A stretch of DNA of 64,000 nucleotides from Muribaculaceae bacterium. Lineage in GTDB: Bacteria; Bacteroidota; Bacteroidia; Bacteroidales; Muribaculaceae. The notes beneath the pieces were generated by a model. It searched no databases. It was given only the letters and a program-made list of their open reading frames with translations, and was not told the origin of the DNA. Both the position numbers and the translations under genes were made by a program. Each line of letters begins with the position of its first letter. Position 1 is the stretch's first letter. Positions 46,385 to 54,054 of the stretch are shown here, piece by piece. The stretch spans positions 1-64,000 of the forward strand of contig JAGCCU010000006.1 of the NCBI GenBank assembly GCA_017651515.1, written 5' to 3'.

Positions 46385-47434
46385 ATGTTTAGTTTTGCTA
46401 ATCCTCAATATCTTTATTTACTGCTGTTGCTTCCTGCAATAGCCGCTTTATTTTGGCTGGCACGGCAGTCAAGGCTTAGGCAACTCAAGAAATTCGGCCG
46501 CCAGGAGGTGATTGACCAACTCATGCCTGACGTATCTCGCTACAAACCGTACATTCAGCTGTCAATTGAGTTGTTGCTTTTGGCTGTGGTGATTATAATT
46601 CTGGCGCGTCCACGTGCTGGATCATCGCCTACCAGTACCACCGTACATGGCATAGAGATGATGGTAGCAATCGATGTATCGAACTCGATGAATGCCAGTT
46701 CTACCGATGACCCGAAAGATATCTCACGTCTTCAGCGTGCAAAGATGATTTTGGAGAAAATCATTGATCGTTCGCAGAACGACAAGGTGGGCTTGATAGT
46801 GTTTGCCGGCAATGCCTATATGCAGATGCCGCTAACTGGCGACGTAAGTTCGGCAAAACTTTTCTTGAATGGCATCAACACAAATATGGCTCCTACTCAG
46901 GGCACTGCTATAGGTGCTGCAATAGAGATGGCTTGTGGTGGCTTTTCACAGAGCAAGAAGTCGCAGAAGACTATAATAGTCATTACCGATGGCGAAAACT
47001 TTGAGGATGATGCCGTAGCAGCTGCGCGGCAGGCTCATAAAAACGGCATCCAGGTTAGCGTCATGGGTGTAGGAAGTACACACGGAGCACCCATCCCCAT
47101 GCCCGGAGGAGGATACCTGATGGATGACAGTGGGAGCCAACCCGTTGTCACTTATCTCAATGAGGAGATGGCACAGCAGATTGCCGATGCCGGTAAGGGC
47201 ATTTATGTGAACGGTAATGCCAGCGATGCCGTGGAAACTCTGCGTGACATGCTCGATAAACTTGCTAAGACCGACTTGGCCACGATAGCCTATACACAAC
47301 ATGACGAACAGTTTCCAGTGTTTGCTTGGATTGCTCTTTTGCTTATTATTGTCTTGATGCTTGTAATAGAACGTAAGAATCCGTGGCTCAAACAGTTTAA
47401 TTTCTTTACTCGAAATAATGAAAATGCTGAATAA
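46385..47434 (+). CDS. batB: Aerotolerance protein BatB (VWA domain)
   Basis: 349 residues with the same layout as BatA: two N-terminal membrane helices, the MIDAS motif VAIDVSNSM near 98, the metal-site loop TDGENFED, and a final transmembrane helix (VFAWIALLLIIVLMLVI). The batC ATG lies inside its last codons (17-base overlap in another frame), so translation is coupled. BatA and BatB probably assemble together. Confidence 0.92.
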   Translation: MFSFANPQYLYLLLLLPAIAALFWLARQSRLRQLKKFGRQEVIDQLMPDVSRYKPYIQLSIELLLLAVVIIILARPRAGSSPTSTTVHGIEMMVAIDVSNSMNASSTDDPKDISRLQRAKMILEKIIDRSQNDKVGLIVFAGNAYMQMPLTGDVSSAKLFLNGINTNMAPTQGTAIGAAIEMACGGFSQSKKSQKTIIVITDGENFEDDAVAAARQAHKNGIQVSVMGVGSTHGAPIPMPGGGYLMDDSGSQPVVTYLNEEMAQQIADAGKGIYVNGNASDAVETLRDMLDKLAKTDLATIAYTQHDEQFPVFAWIALLLIIVLMLVIERKNPWLKQFNFFTRNNENAE

Positions 47435-48260
47435 GATATTGCTTGTACTTTTGGCTTTAGCAGTAGCTTTACCTGTTATTGCCAATGATAACGGAGACGA
47501 GATTCGCACCGTTAAGAAAGAGCGCAATTTCATTCGCAGTGGCAACAAACTTTACAACGCCAAACGTTATGCTGAGGCTGAAGTAGAGTACCGTAAGGCT
47601 TTACAGGTAGCTCCGCAGTCGCCAATTGCACAGTTCAATCTTGCAACGTCGTTGTTGCGGCAGGGAAGTGCAACTGCATCAAAGGACACCAAAAACAATC
47701 CTACCACTGAAGCACAGAGTATACTTGAAAATTTGGTAAAGACTACCACAAGTAAAGATATTCGCGGTAAAGCATCATATGACCTTGGTAACATAGCTTA
47801 TGCACAACAGCAATGGCAACAGGCTATTGAGCATTACAAGAATGCATTGAGATGCAACCCTAATGATGACCATGCTCGAGAAAACTTACGTCTTGCACAG
47901 CTCAAGAAGCAGCAACAGGATAAGCAAAACAAAGACAATAAGGATCAAAACAAGGATCAAAATAAAGATCAGCAAGACAAGGATAAACAAAACCAAGATA
48001 AGCAGAATCAGGATCAAAAAGACCAAGATAAAAAGGATCAGGACAAGCAGAACCAGGATCAGCAGAATCAAAATCAAGATAAACAGAATCCTGCCGACCA
48101 GCGTGATGCACAGCCACGCAAGGGTGACATGAACAAGCAGAACGTGGAGCAGGTTCTCAAAGCCATGCAAGATCAGGAACGTGCCACACAGCAGCGCATC
48201 AATGCCCGTCAGGCACAACAGCAGCGTAATGAGCGCTCTCGCACAAATAGGAAGTGGTGA
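47418..48260 (+). CDS. batC: Bat operon TPR protein BatC with Gln/Asp/Lys repeat tail
   Basis: 280 residues with a signal peptide (to ~22). Tetratricopeptide units occupy ~30-165 (RNFIRSGNKLYNAKRYAEAEVEY, YDLGNIAYAQQQWQQAIEHY, NALRCNPNDDHARENL). Residues ~170-225 are a low-complexity run of K, D, Q and N repeats at DNA level too (roughly 47925-48090), which should be disordered. The tail is basic. A periplasmic scaffold in the Bat complex is likely. The repeated tract is prone to length change. Confidence 0.88.
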   Translation: MKMLNKILLVLLALAVALPVIANDNGDEIRTVKKERNFIRSGNKLYNAKRYAEAEVEYRKALQVAPQSPIAQFNLATSLLRQGSATASKDTKNNPTTEAQSILENLVKTTTSKDIRGKASYDLGNIAYAQQQWQQAIEHYKNALRCNPNDDHARENLRLAQLKKQQQDKQNKDNKDQNKDQNKDQQDKDKQNQDKQNQDQKDQDKKDQDKQNQDQQNQNQDKQNPADQRDAQPRKGDMNKQNVEQVLKAMQDQERATQQRINARQAQQQRNERSRTNRKW

Positions 48261-48309
48261 CGTATTAGACCCAAATATTAAGCCCCAAGAGCGAAGGATT
48301 AAACGAGAG

Positions 48310-50151
48310 ATGAAAGAATTAAAATATATAAGTCAATTGGGCCGTGTGACGGCAATGACGATAGCAATGCTTGTTGCTGTTGTGGCACAGGCTGCGGTGT
48401 CGTTTACCGTGCAGGCACCGCGACAAGTGACGGCTGGCAACAAGTTTAATGTAACCTTCGTACTAAAAAATGCCGAAGGTTCTAACTTCACTGCTCCCGA
48501 CATTCCTGGTGCAACCAAGATTTATGGTCCAGCATTGTCCACATCTTACAGTTCGACGTGGGTGAACGGAAAGTCCAGCAGTTCATCGTCGCAGGAATAC
48601 ACCATGATCTACAAGGCCACTCAGAGTGGACGGCTCAATGTTGGAGCAGCATCGGTGGATGTAGGGGGCAAGACTATGCGTACGGCTCCGTTTACTATCG
48701 AAGTTGTGGGTGGAAACGGAAGTAATCAGCAATCACAACGTGATGAGAGCCAGCAACAGCGCGGGGGAGTACGATACGACGACATTACCACTCAGAGTGC
48801 CGAGAAGGCCGTTACGGGAAAGGATATATTTGTGCGTATCGAGATGTCGAAACCTCGTGTGTTTGAGCAGCAAGCAGTGGTGTGTACCATTAAGTTATAC
48901 ACAAAGTATCAGGTGTCTCAGTTCATGCCCACTCAGCAACCATCGTTCGACGGCTTCCTGATCGAGGAAATTCCTATGCAGCCAAGTCTTAATAAGGTGG
49001 AGACGGTAAATGGCCAGCAATATATGGTAGCAATTCTCAAGAAATGCTTGCTTTATCCACAGAAGTCTGGTCAGTTGACCATCACATCAGGTAACTACGA
49101 TGTCAACGTGGTGCAATATGAGCAATATCGTACCATTTTTGGCACTTTGCAACAACCGGTTGAGAAGAGCTTGAAAGTACAGTCGAACACTGCTACGGTC
49201 AATATCTTGCCGTTGCCTGAACCGAAGCCTGAATCTTTTACTGGTGCTGTTGGAAATTTCACAGTCACCACACAGCTTAAGCCCGACCAATTGAAAACTT
49301 ATTCAGCTGCAACTTACACCTATATTATAAAAGGTACAGGCAATATTAAGTATGTTAAGGCTCCTGAACTCAAGATGCCTAAAGAAATGGATGTATATGA
49401 TCCTAAAAGCAACGTAGATGCCAAGACAACTGGTGTAGATATGACAGGAACTGCGACTATAGACTATCCTTTTATTCCGCAGTTTGCCGGCACATTCGAA
49501 ATCCCGGCATCGGAATTCACCTTCTTTAACCCCGCTACTGAGAAATATGAATCAATACCCATCGAGGGTAGGAAACTTGTGGTGGCAAAGGGTGAAGGTG
49601 CACCGTCTAATCACTACCGCATCCAAAATATGGACATTCGTCATATAGCCACAGGTGATTTAGACTTGAAACACACACCTCGTTATATGGTTGGTAACTG
49701 GACATATTGGTTGTGGTATATAATTCCGTTGCTCCTCCTTACCGCACTGCTGTTATATAACCGCAAGCGGCTCCGTGAACGTGCCGACGTGCGCCTGATG
49801 CGTACCAAACGTGCCAGCCGTGTGGCTCAGCGGCGTCTGAAGCAGGCTCGCAAGTTCATGGAGCAAGGCAACAAAGAGGGTTTCTATGCCGAGACGTTGA
49901 GTTCGTTGTGGGGATATCTGAGCGACAAACTATCCATACCTGTATCGGAGCTTAGCAAGGACAATATAGTTTCTGAGCTTGAGAACTATGGCGTTGAGGA
50001 GAGCCTTCGCAATCGCACCTTGGAATTGCTCGACAAGTGCGAGTTTGCTCAATATGCGCCGCAACTTGCTGACCATGACATGCAGAGCGTGTGGGATGAG
50101 GCAGCTACGGTGATTGACAGCCTGGAGAGTGTTAAACGTAAAAAAAGCTAA
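48310..50151 (+). CDS. batD: BatD family protein
   Basis: 613 residues from the ATG at 48310 (MKELKYISQLGRVTAMTIAM); the frame runs back to 48181 inside batC but that stretch has no BatD similarity. A signal peptide is followed by a long extracytoplasmic beta-rich region with repeated immunoglobulin-like modules (VQAPRQVTAGNKFNVTF, TGKDIFVRIEMSKPRVFEQQ), a transmembrane helix near residue 470 (YWLWYIIPLLLLTALLLY) and a basic cytoplasmic tail. Length and layout are typical of BatD. Confidence 0.9.
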   Translation: MKELKYISQLGRVTAMTIAMLVAVVAQAAVSFTVQAPRQVTAGNKFNVTFVLKNAEGSNFTAPDIPGATKIYGPALSTSYSSTWVNGKSSSSSSQEYTMIYKATQSGRLNVGAASVDVGGKTMRTAPFTIEVVGGNGSNQQSQRDESQQQRGGVRYDDITTQSAEKAVTGKDIFVRIEMSKPRVFEQQAVVCTIKLYTKYQVSQFMPTQQPSFDGFLIEEIPMQPSLNKVETVNGQQYMVAILKKCLLYPQKSGQLTITSGNYDVNVVQYEQYRTIFGTLQQPVEKSLKVQSNTATVNILPLPEPKPESFTGAVGNFTVTTQLKPDQLKTYSAATYTYIIKGTGNIKYVKAPELKMPKEMDVYDPKSNVDAKTTGVDMTGTATIDYPFIPQFAGTFEIPASEFTFFNPATEKYESIPIEGRKLVVAKGEGAPSNHYRIQNMDIRHIATGDLDLKHTPRYMVGNWTYWLWYIIPLLLLTALLLYNRKRLRERADVRLMRTKRASRVAQRRLKQARKFMEQGNKEGFYAETLSSLWGYLSDKLSIPVSELSKDNIVSELENYGVEESLRNRTLELLDKCEFAQYAPQLADHDMQSVWDEAATVIDSLESVKRKKS

Positions 50152-50158
50152 GTGCATT

Positions 50159-50950
50159 ATGAAAACAACTAAATATATAATGTGCCGTGCATTGCTCATC
50201 ATGGTGATTATGTGCCTGATGATGCCTCTTAAGCTATCGGCAAGTCAAATCACCGATCGCGCAGCCAAGGCATACAATCAGGAACTCTATACCGAAGCCT
50301 TGAAACTTTATCAAGAAGCAGAAAAGACCGAAGGCACATCGGCTTCATTGTGCTGCAACATAGGAGATACTTACTATCGTCTTAAGGATAACGCCCACGC
50401 AATAGTCTATTATGAGCGTGCACTGTTGCTTGATCCGTCGCATTCTGATGCTCGCTTTAACCTGGAATTCGTGCGGCAAAAGGCTGGCATTCCTGATGAT
50501 AGCGGTGCTTCCATCCTTACCATTTGGGCAAATAAGGCGGCAGCAACATTTTCATCTAATGTATGGGCTGTTATAGCAATAGTATCATTCATACTGTGCC
50601 TCATTGCTGTGTGTGTATATATTTTCATGGATGGCATCATGCTTCGCAAGGTAGGTTTCTTTGGAGCCATAATTCTACTTGCTATAAGCCTTATTGCCAA
50701 TGTTTGTGCTTTTGTCAACCATGGCAGGGCCGTGAATCACGATACTGCTATAGTGATGTCGGAGTCAGCCACTCTGAGCACATCTCCTCGTGCTCCTAAA
50801 GACAAGAGTGAAATTGCATTTGAATTGCGCCAGGGACGCAAGGTGCAGATTATTGATTCTGTCCGTGTCAGTAACAACTTGTGGCTGAACGTTGAGACTA
50901 ATGACAATCATCGCGCATGGATTGGGTCTCAAGACGTAGAAATTATTTAA
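50159..50950 (+). CDS. batE: BatE-like TPR and SH3 domain protein
   Basis: 263 residues from the ATG at 50159; the longer frame from 50114 lies inside batD and is unlikely. A signal peptide or anchor segment is followed by TPR units (KAYNQELYTEALKLYQEAE, CNIGDTYYRLKDNAHAIVYYERAL), two transmembrane helices (residues ~130-185) and a bacterial SH3-type domain at the C-terminus (LRQGRKVQIIDSVRVSNNLW). It closes the Bat operon. Confidence 0.86.
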   Translation: MKTTKYIMCRALLIMVIMCLMMPLKLSASQITDRAAKAYNQELYTEALKLYQEAEKTEGTSASLCCNIGDTYYRLKDNAHAIVYYERALLLDPSHSDARFNLEFVRQKAGIPDDSGASILTIWANKAAATFSSNVWAVIAIVSFILCLIAVCVYIFMDGIMLRKVGFFGAIILLAISLIANVCAFVNHGRAVNHDTAIVMSESATLSTSPRAPKDKSEIAFELRQGRKVQIIDSVRVSNNLWLNVETNDNHRAWIGSQDVEII

Positions 50951-50969
50951 CTAACGACGCAAAACAGTT

Positions 50970-51632
50970 ATGATAACTTATCTCGATAATATTGATCAGC
51001 AAGTTACGATGGCCATAAACGGCTTCCACGTTGCCTATATGGATAAGGCCATGTGGATGTTGACAAGCGTCTTTTCATGGGTGCTGATGTTGATAGCATT
51101 CTTATGGATTTTGCGTGATAAAGGTTGGCGCAGCGCGTTGGTGGCTGTTGTCGCAGTGGCTTTGACCATTGTTTTTATCGACCAGTTGACATCGGGATTT
51201 ATAAAGCCAACCGTTGCACGCCTGCGTCCGTCGCACAATCCTGCATTGGCTGCTACAATACATCTTGTCAATGGTTATCAGGGGGGAATGTTTGGTTTCG
51301 TGTCCGGTCATGCCGCCAACAGTTTTGGTGTAGCTATGATAATGGGGCTGATGCTGCGTCATCGTCCCGCAATTATTGCAATGATAATATGGGCAATACT
51401 GCAGTGCTATAGCCGTATGTATCTCGGCGTTCATTACTTGGGTGATATATTATGCGGAACTGTTTTGGGGTTGCTGGTTGCATGGCTTGTGTATTGGCTA
51501 TTGCGGTTTTTGTATCGTAAGTTCTCAGCGTTTCCTGCATTTCCGGCTTTCACACGAAATGATGGTAAGATGATAGCATCATCAGTGGTGGTGACAATAT
51601 TAACAATATTTATTTTGGCAATATTTATTTGA
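50970..51632 (+). CDS. PAP2-family membrane phosphatase
   Basis: 220 residues with about six transmembrane helices and the three PAP2 motifs: KPTVARLRP near 73, FVSGHAAN near 110 and SRMYLGVHYLGD near 149. Relatives dephosphorylate undecaprenyl pyrophosphate, lipid A or phosphatidylglycerophosphate. Which substrate applies here is unknown. It starts 19 bases after batE, so it may ride on the Bat transcript. Confidence 0.92.
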   Translation: MITYLDNIDQQVTMAINGFHVAYMDKAMWMLTSVFSWVLMLIAFLWILRDKGWRSALVAVVAVALTIVFIDQLTSGFIKPTVARLRPSHNPALAATIHLVNGYQGGMFGFVSGHAANSFGVAMIMGLMLRHRPAIIAMIIWAILQCYSRMYLGVHYLGDILCGTVLGLLVAWLVYWLLRFLYRKFSAFPAFPAFTRNDGKMIASSVVVTILTIFILAIFI

Positions 51633-51648
51633 TAATCAATATAATACA

Positions 51649-51900
51649 ATGGCAAAGATAATAACCTTCAACCAATTAAGAAACTTAAAGAGTCAACTTC
51701 CCGATGGTACAATCCACCAGATTGCCGACCGTCTTAACTTGCCGGTGCAGTCGGTACGCAACTACTTTGGTGGCACTGATTTTAACGAAGGTGGTCACAT
51801 GGGATTTCACCTTGAGCCGGGTCCTGACGGTGGATATGTGACACTCGATGACACACGCATCCTCGATATGGCTCTAGAAATTTTAGAGAAGAAGGATTGA
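51649..51900 (+). CDS. Small HTH-like protein
   Basis: 83 residues. Residues ~18-42 (GTIHQIADRLNLPVQSVRNYF) have the turn and spacing of a helix-turn-helix, then a short acidic and glycine-rich stretch and a C-terminal helix. It is of the size of small Bacteroidota DNA-binding proteins of unknown function. It follows the phosphatase by 16 bases and its end overlaps the convergent metallo-hydrolase gene by 18 bases. Confidence 0.72.
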   Translation: MAKIITFNQLRNLKSQLPDGTIHQIADRLNLPVQSVRNYFGGTDFNEGGHMGFHLEPGPDGGYVTLDDTRILDMALEILEKKD

Positions 51901-52599
51901 TCCTGCACTCATGCGCTCGCAACGACCGTAATTCGGATTGCGGTAAAGTTCAAACTGTGTGGCCTCGCGGTCACGCCCCCATGTATGCATGGGGATGAAT
52001 AGGTCGCAGTTCACTGTATTGAGTAATCTGCGGGCACCATAGGCGAAGTCGCCGCCTATATTCGGCACCACTGGCATCATTACAACATCGATTGCCGAAG
52101 TGTGTTGCGCTATTGCACTTAGAATAACCTCAAAGTCGCCTTTCGCCTTGCGTGAGGCGGCTTCGTCGTTTTCGGCCATATCCCAGCAAGTGAAGTCGCC
52201 GGCATGGAAGATGCGTTTGCCATCTATGTCAACCATGAAGCACACACCTGCATCGGTAGAGTTGAATGCATGTACGTGAATGCGTTCGTCTTGCCAGTCC
52301 TCGTCATGGTGCAGGAAGGTCACAGGCATATTGTCAAGATTGATGGAACGTTTCAGTTTGCGGCGGCACTCATTGGCAATGATGTAACGGGCAATGGGGT
52401 AGTGGTGTTGCCAGTCAAATATGTCATAACTCAAGTGATCACGGTGGCTGTGCGACACAAATACATATATATTTTGTGCTCGCTGGAGTATTGGCTCCAG
52501 TACATGCGCATTGTCGGTGTAGTAGTCAAAAATCAGTGTTACCGACTTGTCATCGCTCTCTATGGCAAACCCACTATGTCCTATACAGGTTATCTTCAC
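51883..52599 (-). CDS. MBL-fold metallo-hydrolase (UlaG-like)
   Basis: 238 residues if started at the GTG at 52599, which gives MKITCIGHSGFAI-like context (VKITCIGHSGF). The frame continues to a GTG at 52662, but the promoter box lies between the two, so the shorter form is preferred. Metal ligands are in SHSHRDHLSYD near residue 52. HAGDFTCWD and MPMHTWGRD-like loops (FIPMHTWG) follow. The layout recalls UlaG-type L-ascorbate-6-phosphate lactonases and related hydrolases; the substrate is unknown. Confidence 0.85.
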   Translation of the reverse strand: MKITCIGHSGFAIESDDKSVTLIFDYYTDNAHVLEPILQRAQNIYVFVSHSHRDHLSYDIFDWQHHYPIARYIIANECRRKLKRSINLDNMPVTFLHHDEDWQDERIHVHAFNSTDAGVCFMVDIDGKRIFHAGDFTCWDMAENDEAASRKAKGDFEVILSAIAQHTSAIDVVMMPVVPNIGGDFAYGARRLLNTVNCDLFIPMHTWGRDREATQFELYRNPNYGRCERMSAGSILLL

Positions 52600-52620
52600 T
52601 AAATGAATTATTTGTTTTCC

Positions 52621-52628
52621 CAAAAGTA
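52621..52628 (-). promoter_or_regulatory. -7 box of the MBL hydrolase gene
   Basis: Minus-strand TACTTTTG, 21 bases upstream of the GTG at 52599. It decides the start by excluding the upstream GTG at 52662. Confidence 0.6.
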
Positions 52629-52651
52629 GATATTTTTTCTGAGAAAAGCAG

Positions 52652-52659
52652 TATATTTG
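52652..52659 (+). promoter_or_regulatory. -7 box of the TonB-domain gene
   Basis: TATATTTG, 17 bases before the ATG at 52677. It lies only 23 bases from the divergent box of the MBL gene, so the two core promoters overlap. Confidence 0.65.
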
Positions 52660-52676
52660 CACAAAGTTATTTTATT

Positions 52677-53564
52677 ATGAGAAAAATTGGATTAATAGTA
52701 TTGAGTGTTTTGTTTCTTGATTTAGCGATGTTTACAACGGCTAATGGGCAAAACCAAGTCATGGTGGTGACATCGAGCGGTGATACCATTGATTTATCAG
52801 GAAGTAAAGTTCATATTATCGGAAACAATGGATCCGTTGATATAGATGAAGACGGACATGTTAGGGAAAGAAGACAAGTTGAACAATCGAAGTCATCGGA
52901 GGATAAAGTCTATACTTCGGTAGAGCAGATGCCAACATTTCCGGGAGGTGAATCGGCTCTGAAGAATTATATTGATTCACATATTCAATTTCCTGTTGAT
53001 GAGTATGCTTGTTCTGTAGAAGGAAGAGTCGTAGTAAAGTTTGTCGTAACTAAGACCGGAAGTGTGGAAGATGTAATAGTGGTTCGTTCTTTAGATGATA
53101 TTTTTGATCGTGAGGCTGTTCGCTTGTGTAAATCATTGCCCAACTTCGTTCCAGGTCGCCAAAATGGAAAACCCGTGAATGTGTGGTACACTTTGCCCAT
53201 TTATTTTAATTGGAGAAATGTCATTGAAAAGAGACGAATAATTAAAACATTAGATGATGTAATTGATGCTTCTTCGGTAGAGCAGATGCCCACTTTCCCT
53301 GGTGGAGAGGCTGCATTGATAAAGTGGATTAATTCACACATACAACGTCCAAATGATTCTTGTATTCAGGGTAAAGTCATTGTTCAGTTTGTTGTCACCA
53401 AGACAGGAAGGGTTGGAGATGTGAAGATTGTTAGGTCGCTTGATAAAGAATTTGATCAAGAGGCTATACGTGTGTGTAAATCCTTACCCAACTTTATTCC
53501 TGGACGTCAGGATGGAAAGCCTGTGGCTACATGGTACACAATTCCAATTACATTCAAGTTATAA
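52677..53564 (+). CDS. Secreted protein with two tandem TonB C-terminal domains
   Basis: 295 residues from the ATG at 52677 (MRKIGLIVLSVLFLDLAMFTTANGQ); the longer frame from 52476 overlaps the opposite gene and precedes the promoter. A signal peptide replaces the usual TonB membrane anchor. Two copies of the TonB C-terminal domain follow, each opening with SVEQMPTFPGGE and ending with CKSLPNF-PGRQ-GKPV-WYT-PI. No proline-rich linker is seen. Without an anchor it probably does not transduce energy and may instead bind TonB-dependent receptors or act as a periplasmic adaptor. Confidence 0.85.
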   Translation: MRKIGLIVLSVLFLDLAMFTTANGQNQVMVVTSSGDTIDLSGSKVHIIGNNGSVDIDEDGHVRERRQVEQSKSSEDKVYTSVEQMPTFPGGESALKNYIDSHIQFPVDEYACSVEGRVVVKFVVTKTGSVEDVIVVRSLDDIFDREAVRLCKSLPNFVPGRQNGKPVNVWYTLPIYFNWRNVIEKRRIIKTLDDVIDASSVEQMPTFPGGEAALIKWINSHIQRPNDSCIQGKVIVQFVVTKTGRVGDVKIVRSLDKEFDQEAIRVCKSLPNFIPGRQDGKPVATWYTIPITFKL

Positions 53565-53571
53565 CCTATAA

Positions 53572-53994
53572 ATGGAATATAAGGATATTGAAATACGGCT
53601 TGAGAAAAAAGGCATAAAAGCCACCGCCAACAGAATAACCGTGTATAGGGCGTTGGCCAGTGCCCATGTACCTGTCACACTGTCGATGCTTGAAGAAGCA
53701 CTTGTCACGGTTGACAAATCGAGCATTTTCAGGGTGCTGTCATTGTTCCTTGAACATGATGTGGTACATGCTTTTGAGGACGGCCGTGGAGTGCTTCATT
53801 ACGAACTATGCGGCAATGAAGGACACTGTGACCTCTCAGACAGCCATCTCCACTTCTATTGCGAATCATGCCAAAAGTCCTATTGCCTGGATGATGTGCA
53901 TCTGCCTGAAATCTCTCTTCCACAAGGCTTCACCAGCCATTCCATCTCATTCGTCATCAAAGGAATCTGCCCCCACTGCCAAGCACGTCAATAG
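53572..53994 (+). CDS. Fur-family transcriptional repressor
   Basis: 140 residues. The wHTH domain (IEIRLEKKGIKATANRITVYRAL, SSIFRVLSLFLEHDVVH) precedes the metal-binding domain with HLHFYCESCQKSYCLDD and the final CPHC, the pair of structural CxxC zinc sites typical of Fur and Zur. Residues at the sensing site include H-x-H. It starts 7 bases after the TonB-domain gene and 61 bases before a P1B ATPase. A zinc- or other-metal-sensing repressor of the ATPase is the natural reading. Confidence 0.88.
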   Translation: MEYKDIEIRLEKKGIKATANRITVYRALASAHVPVTLSMLEEALVTVDKSSIFRVLSLFLEHDVVHAFEDGRGVLHYELCGNEGHCDLSDSHLHFYCESCQKSYCLDDVHLPEISLPQGFTSHSISFVIKGICPHCQARQ

Positions 53995-53998
53995 CACT

Positions 53999-54015
53999 TT
54001 GCAACTGGGTTGCAA
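53999..54015. promoter_or_regulatory. Candidate Fur-family operator
   Basis: TTGCAAC-TGG-GTTGCAA is a perfect 7-3-7 inverted repeat. It covers the place where the -33 element of the adjacent -7 box would lie, so binding there would block RNA polymerase. A further half-site-like GTTGCC occurs at 54020-54025. The upstream gene encodes the matching class of regulator. Confidence 0.72.
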
Positions 54016-54026
54016 AAAAGTTGCCA

Positions 54027-54034
54027 TAACTTTG
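54027..54034 (+). promoter_or_regulatory. -7 box of the P1B ATPase gene
   Basis: TAACTTTG, 20 bases before the ATG at 54055, with the inverted-repeat operator directly upstream in the -33 zone. Confidence 0.7.
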
Positions 54035-54054
54035 CGCCATAAAAGTTTAAAGAT

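Noticed and set aside
47925..48095. Possible CRISPR or tandem repeat array
   Set aside because: The repeats are in frame in the coding sequence of batC and encode a low-complexity linker.
48181..48309. Upstream extension of batD
   Set aside because: It lies inside batC and carries no signal peptide; the ATG at 48310 gives a normal leader peptide.
52476..52676. Upstream extension of the TonB-domain gene
   Set aside because: It overlaps the opposite metallo-hydrolase gene, precedes the promoter and would bury the signal peptide.
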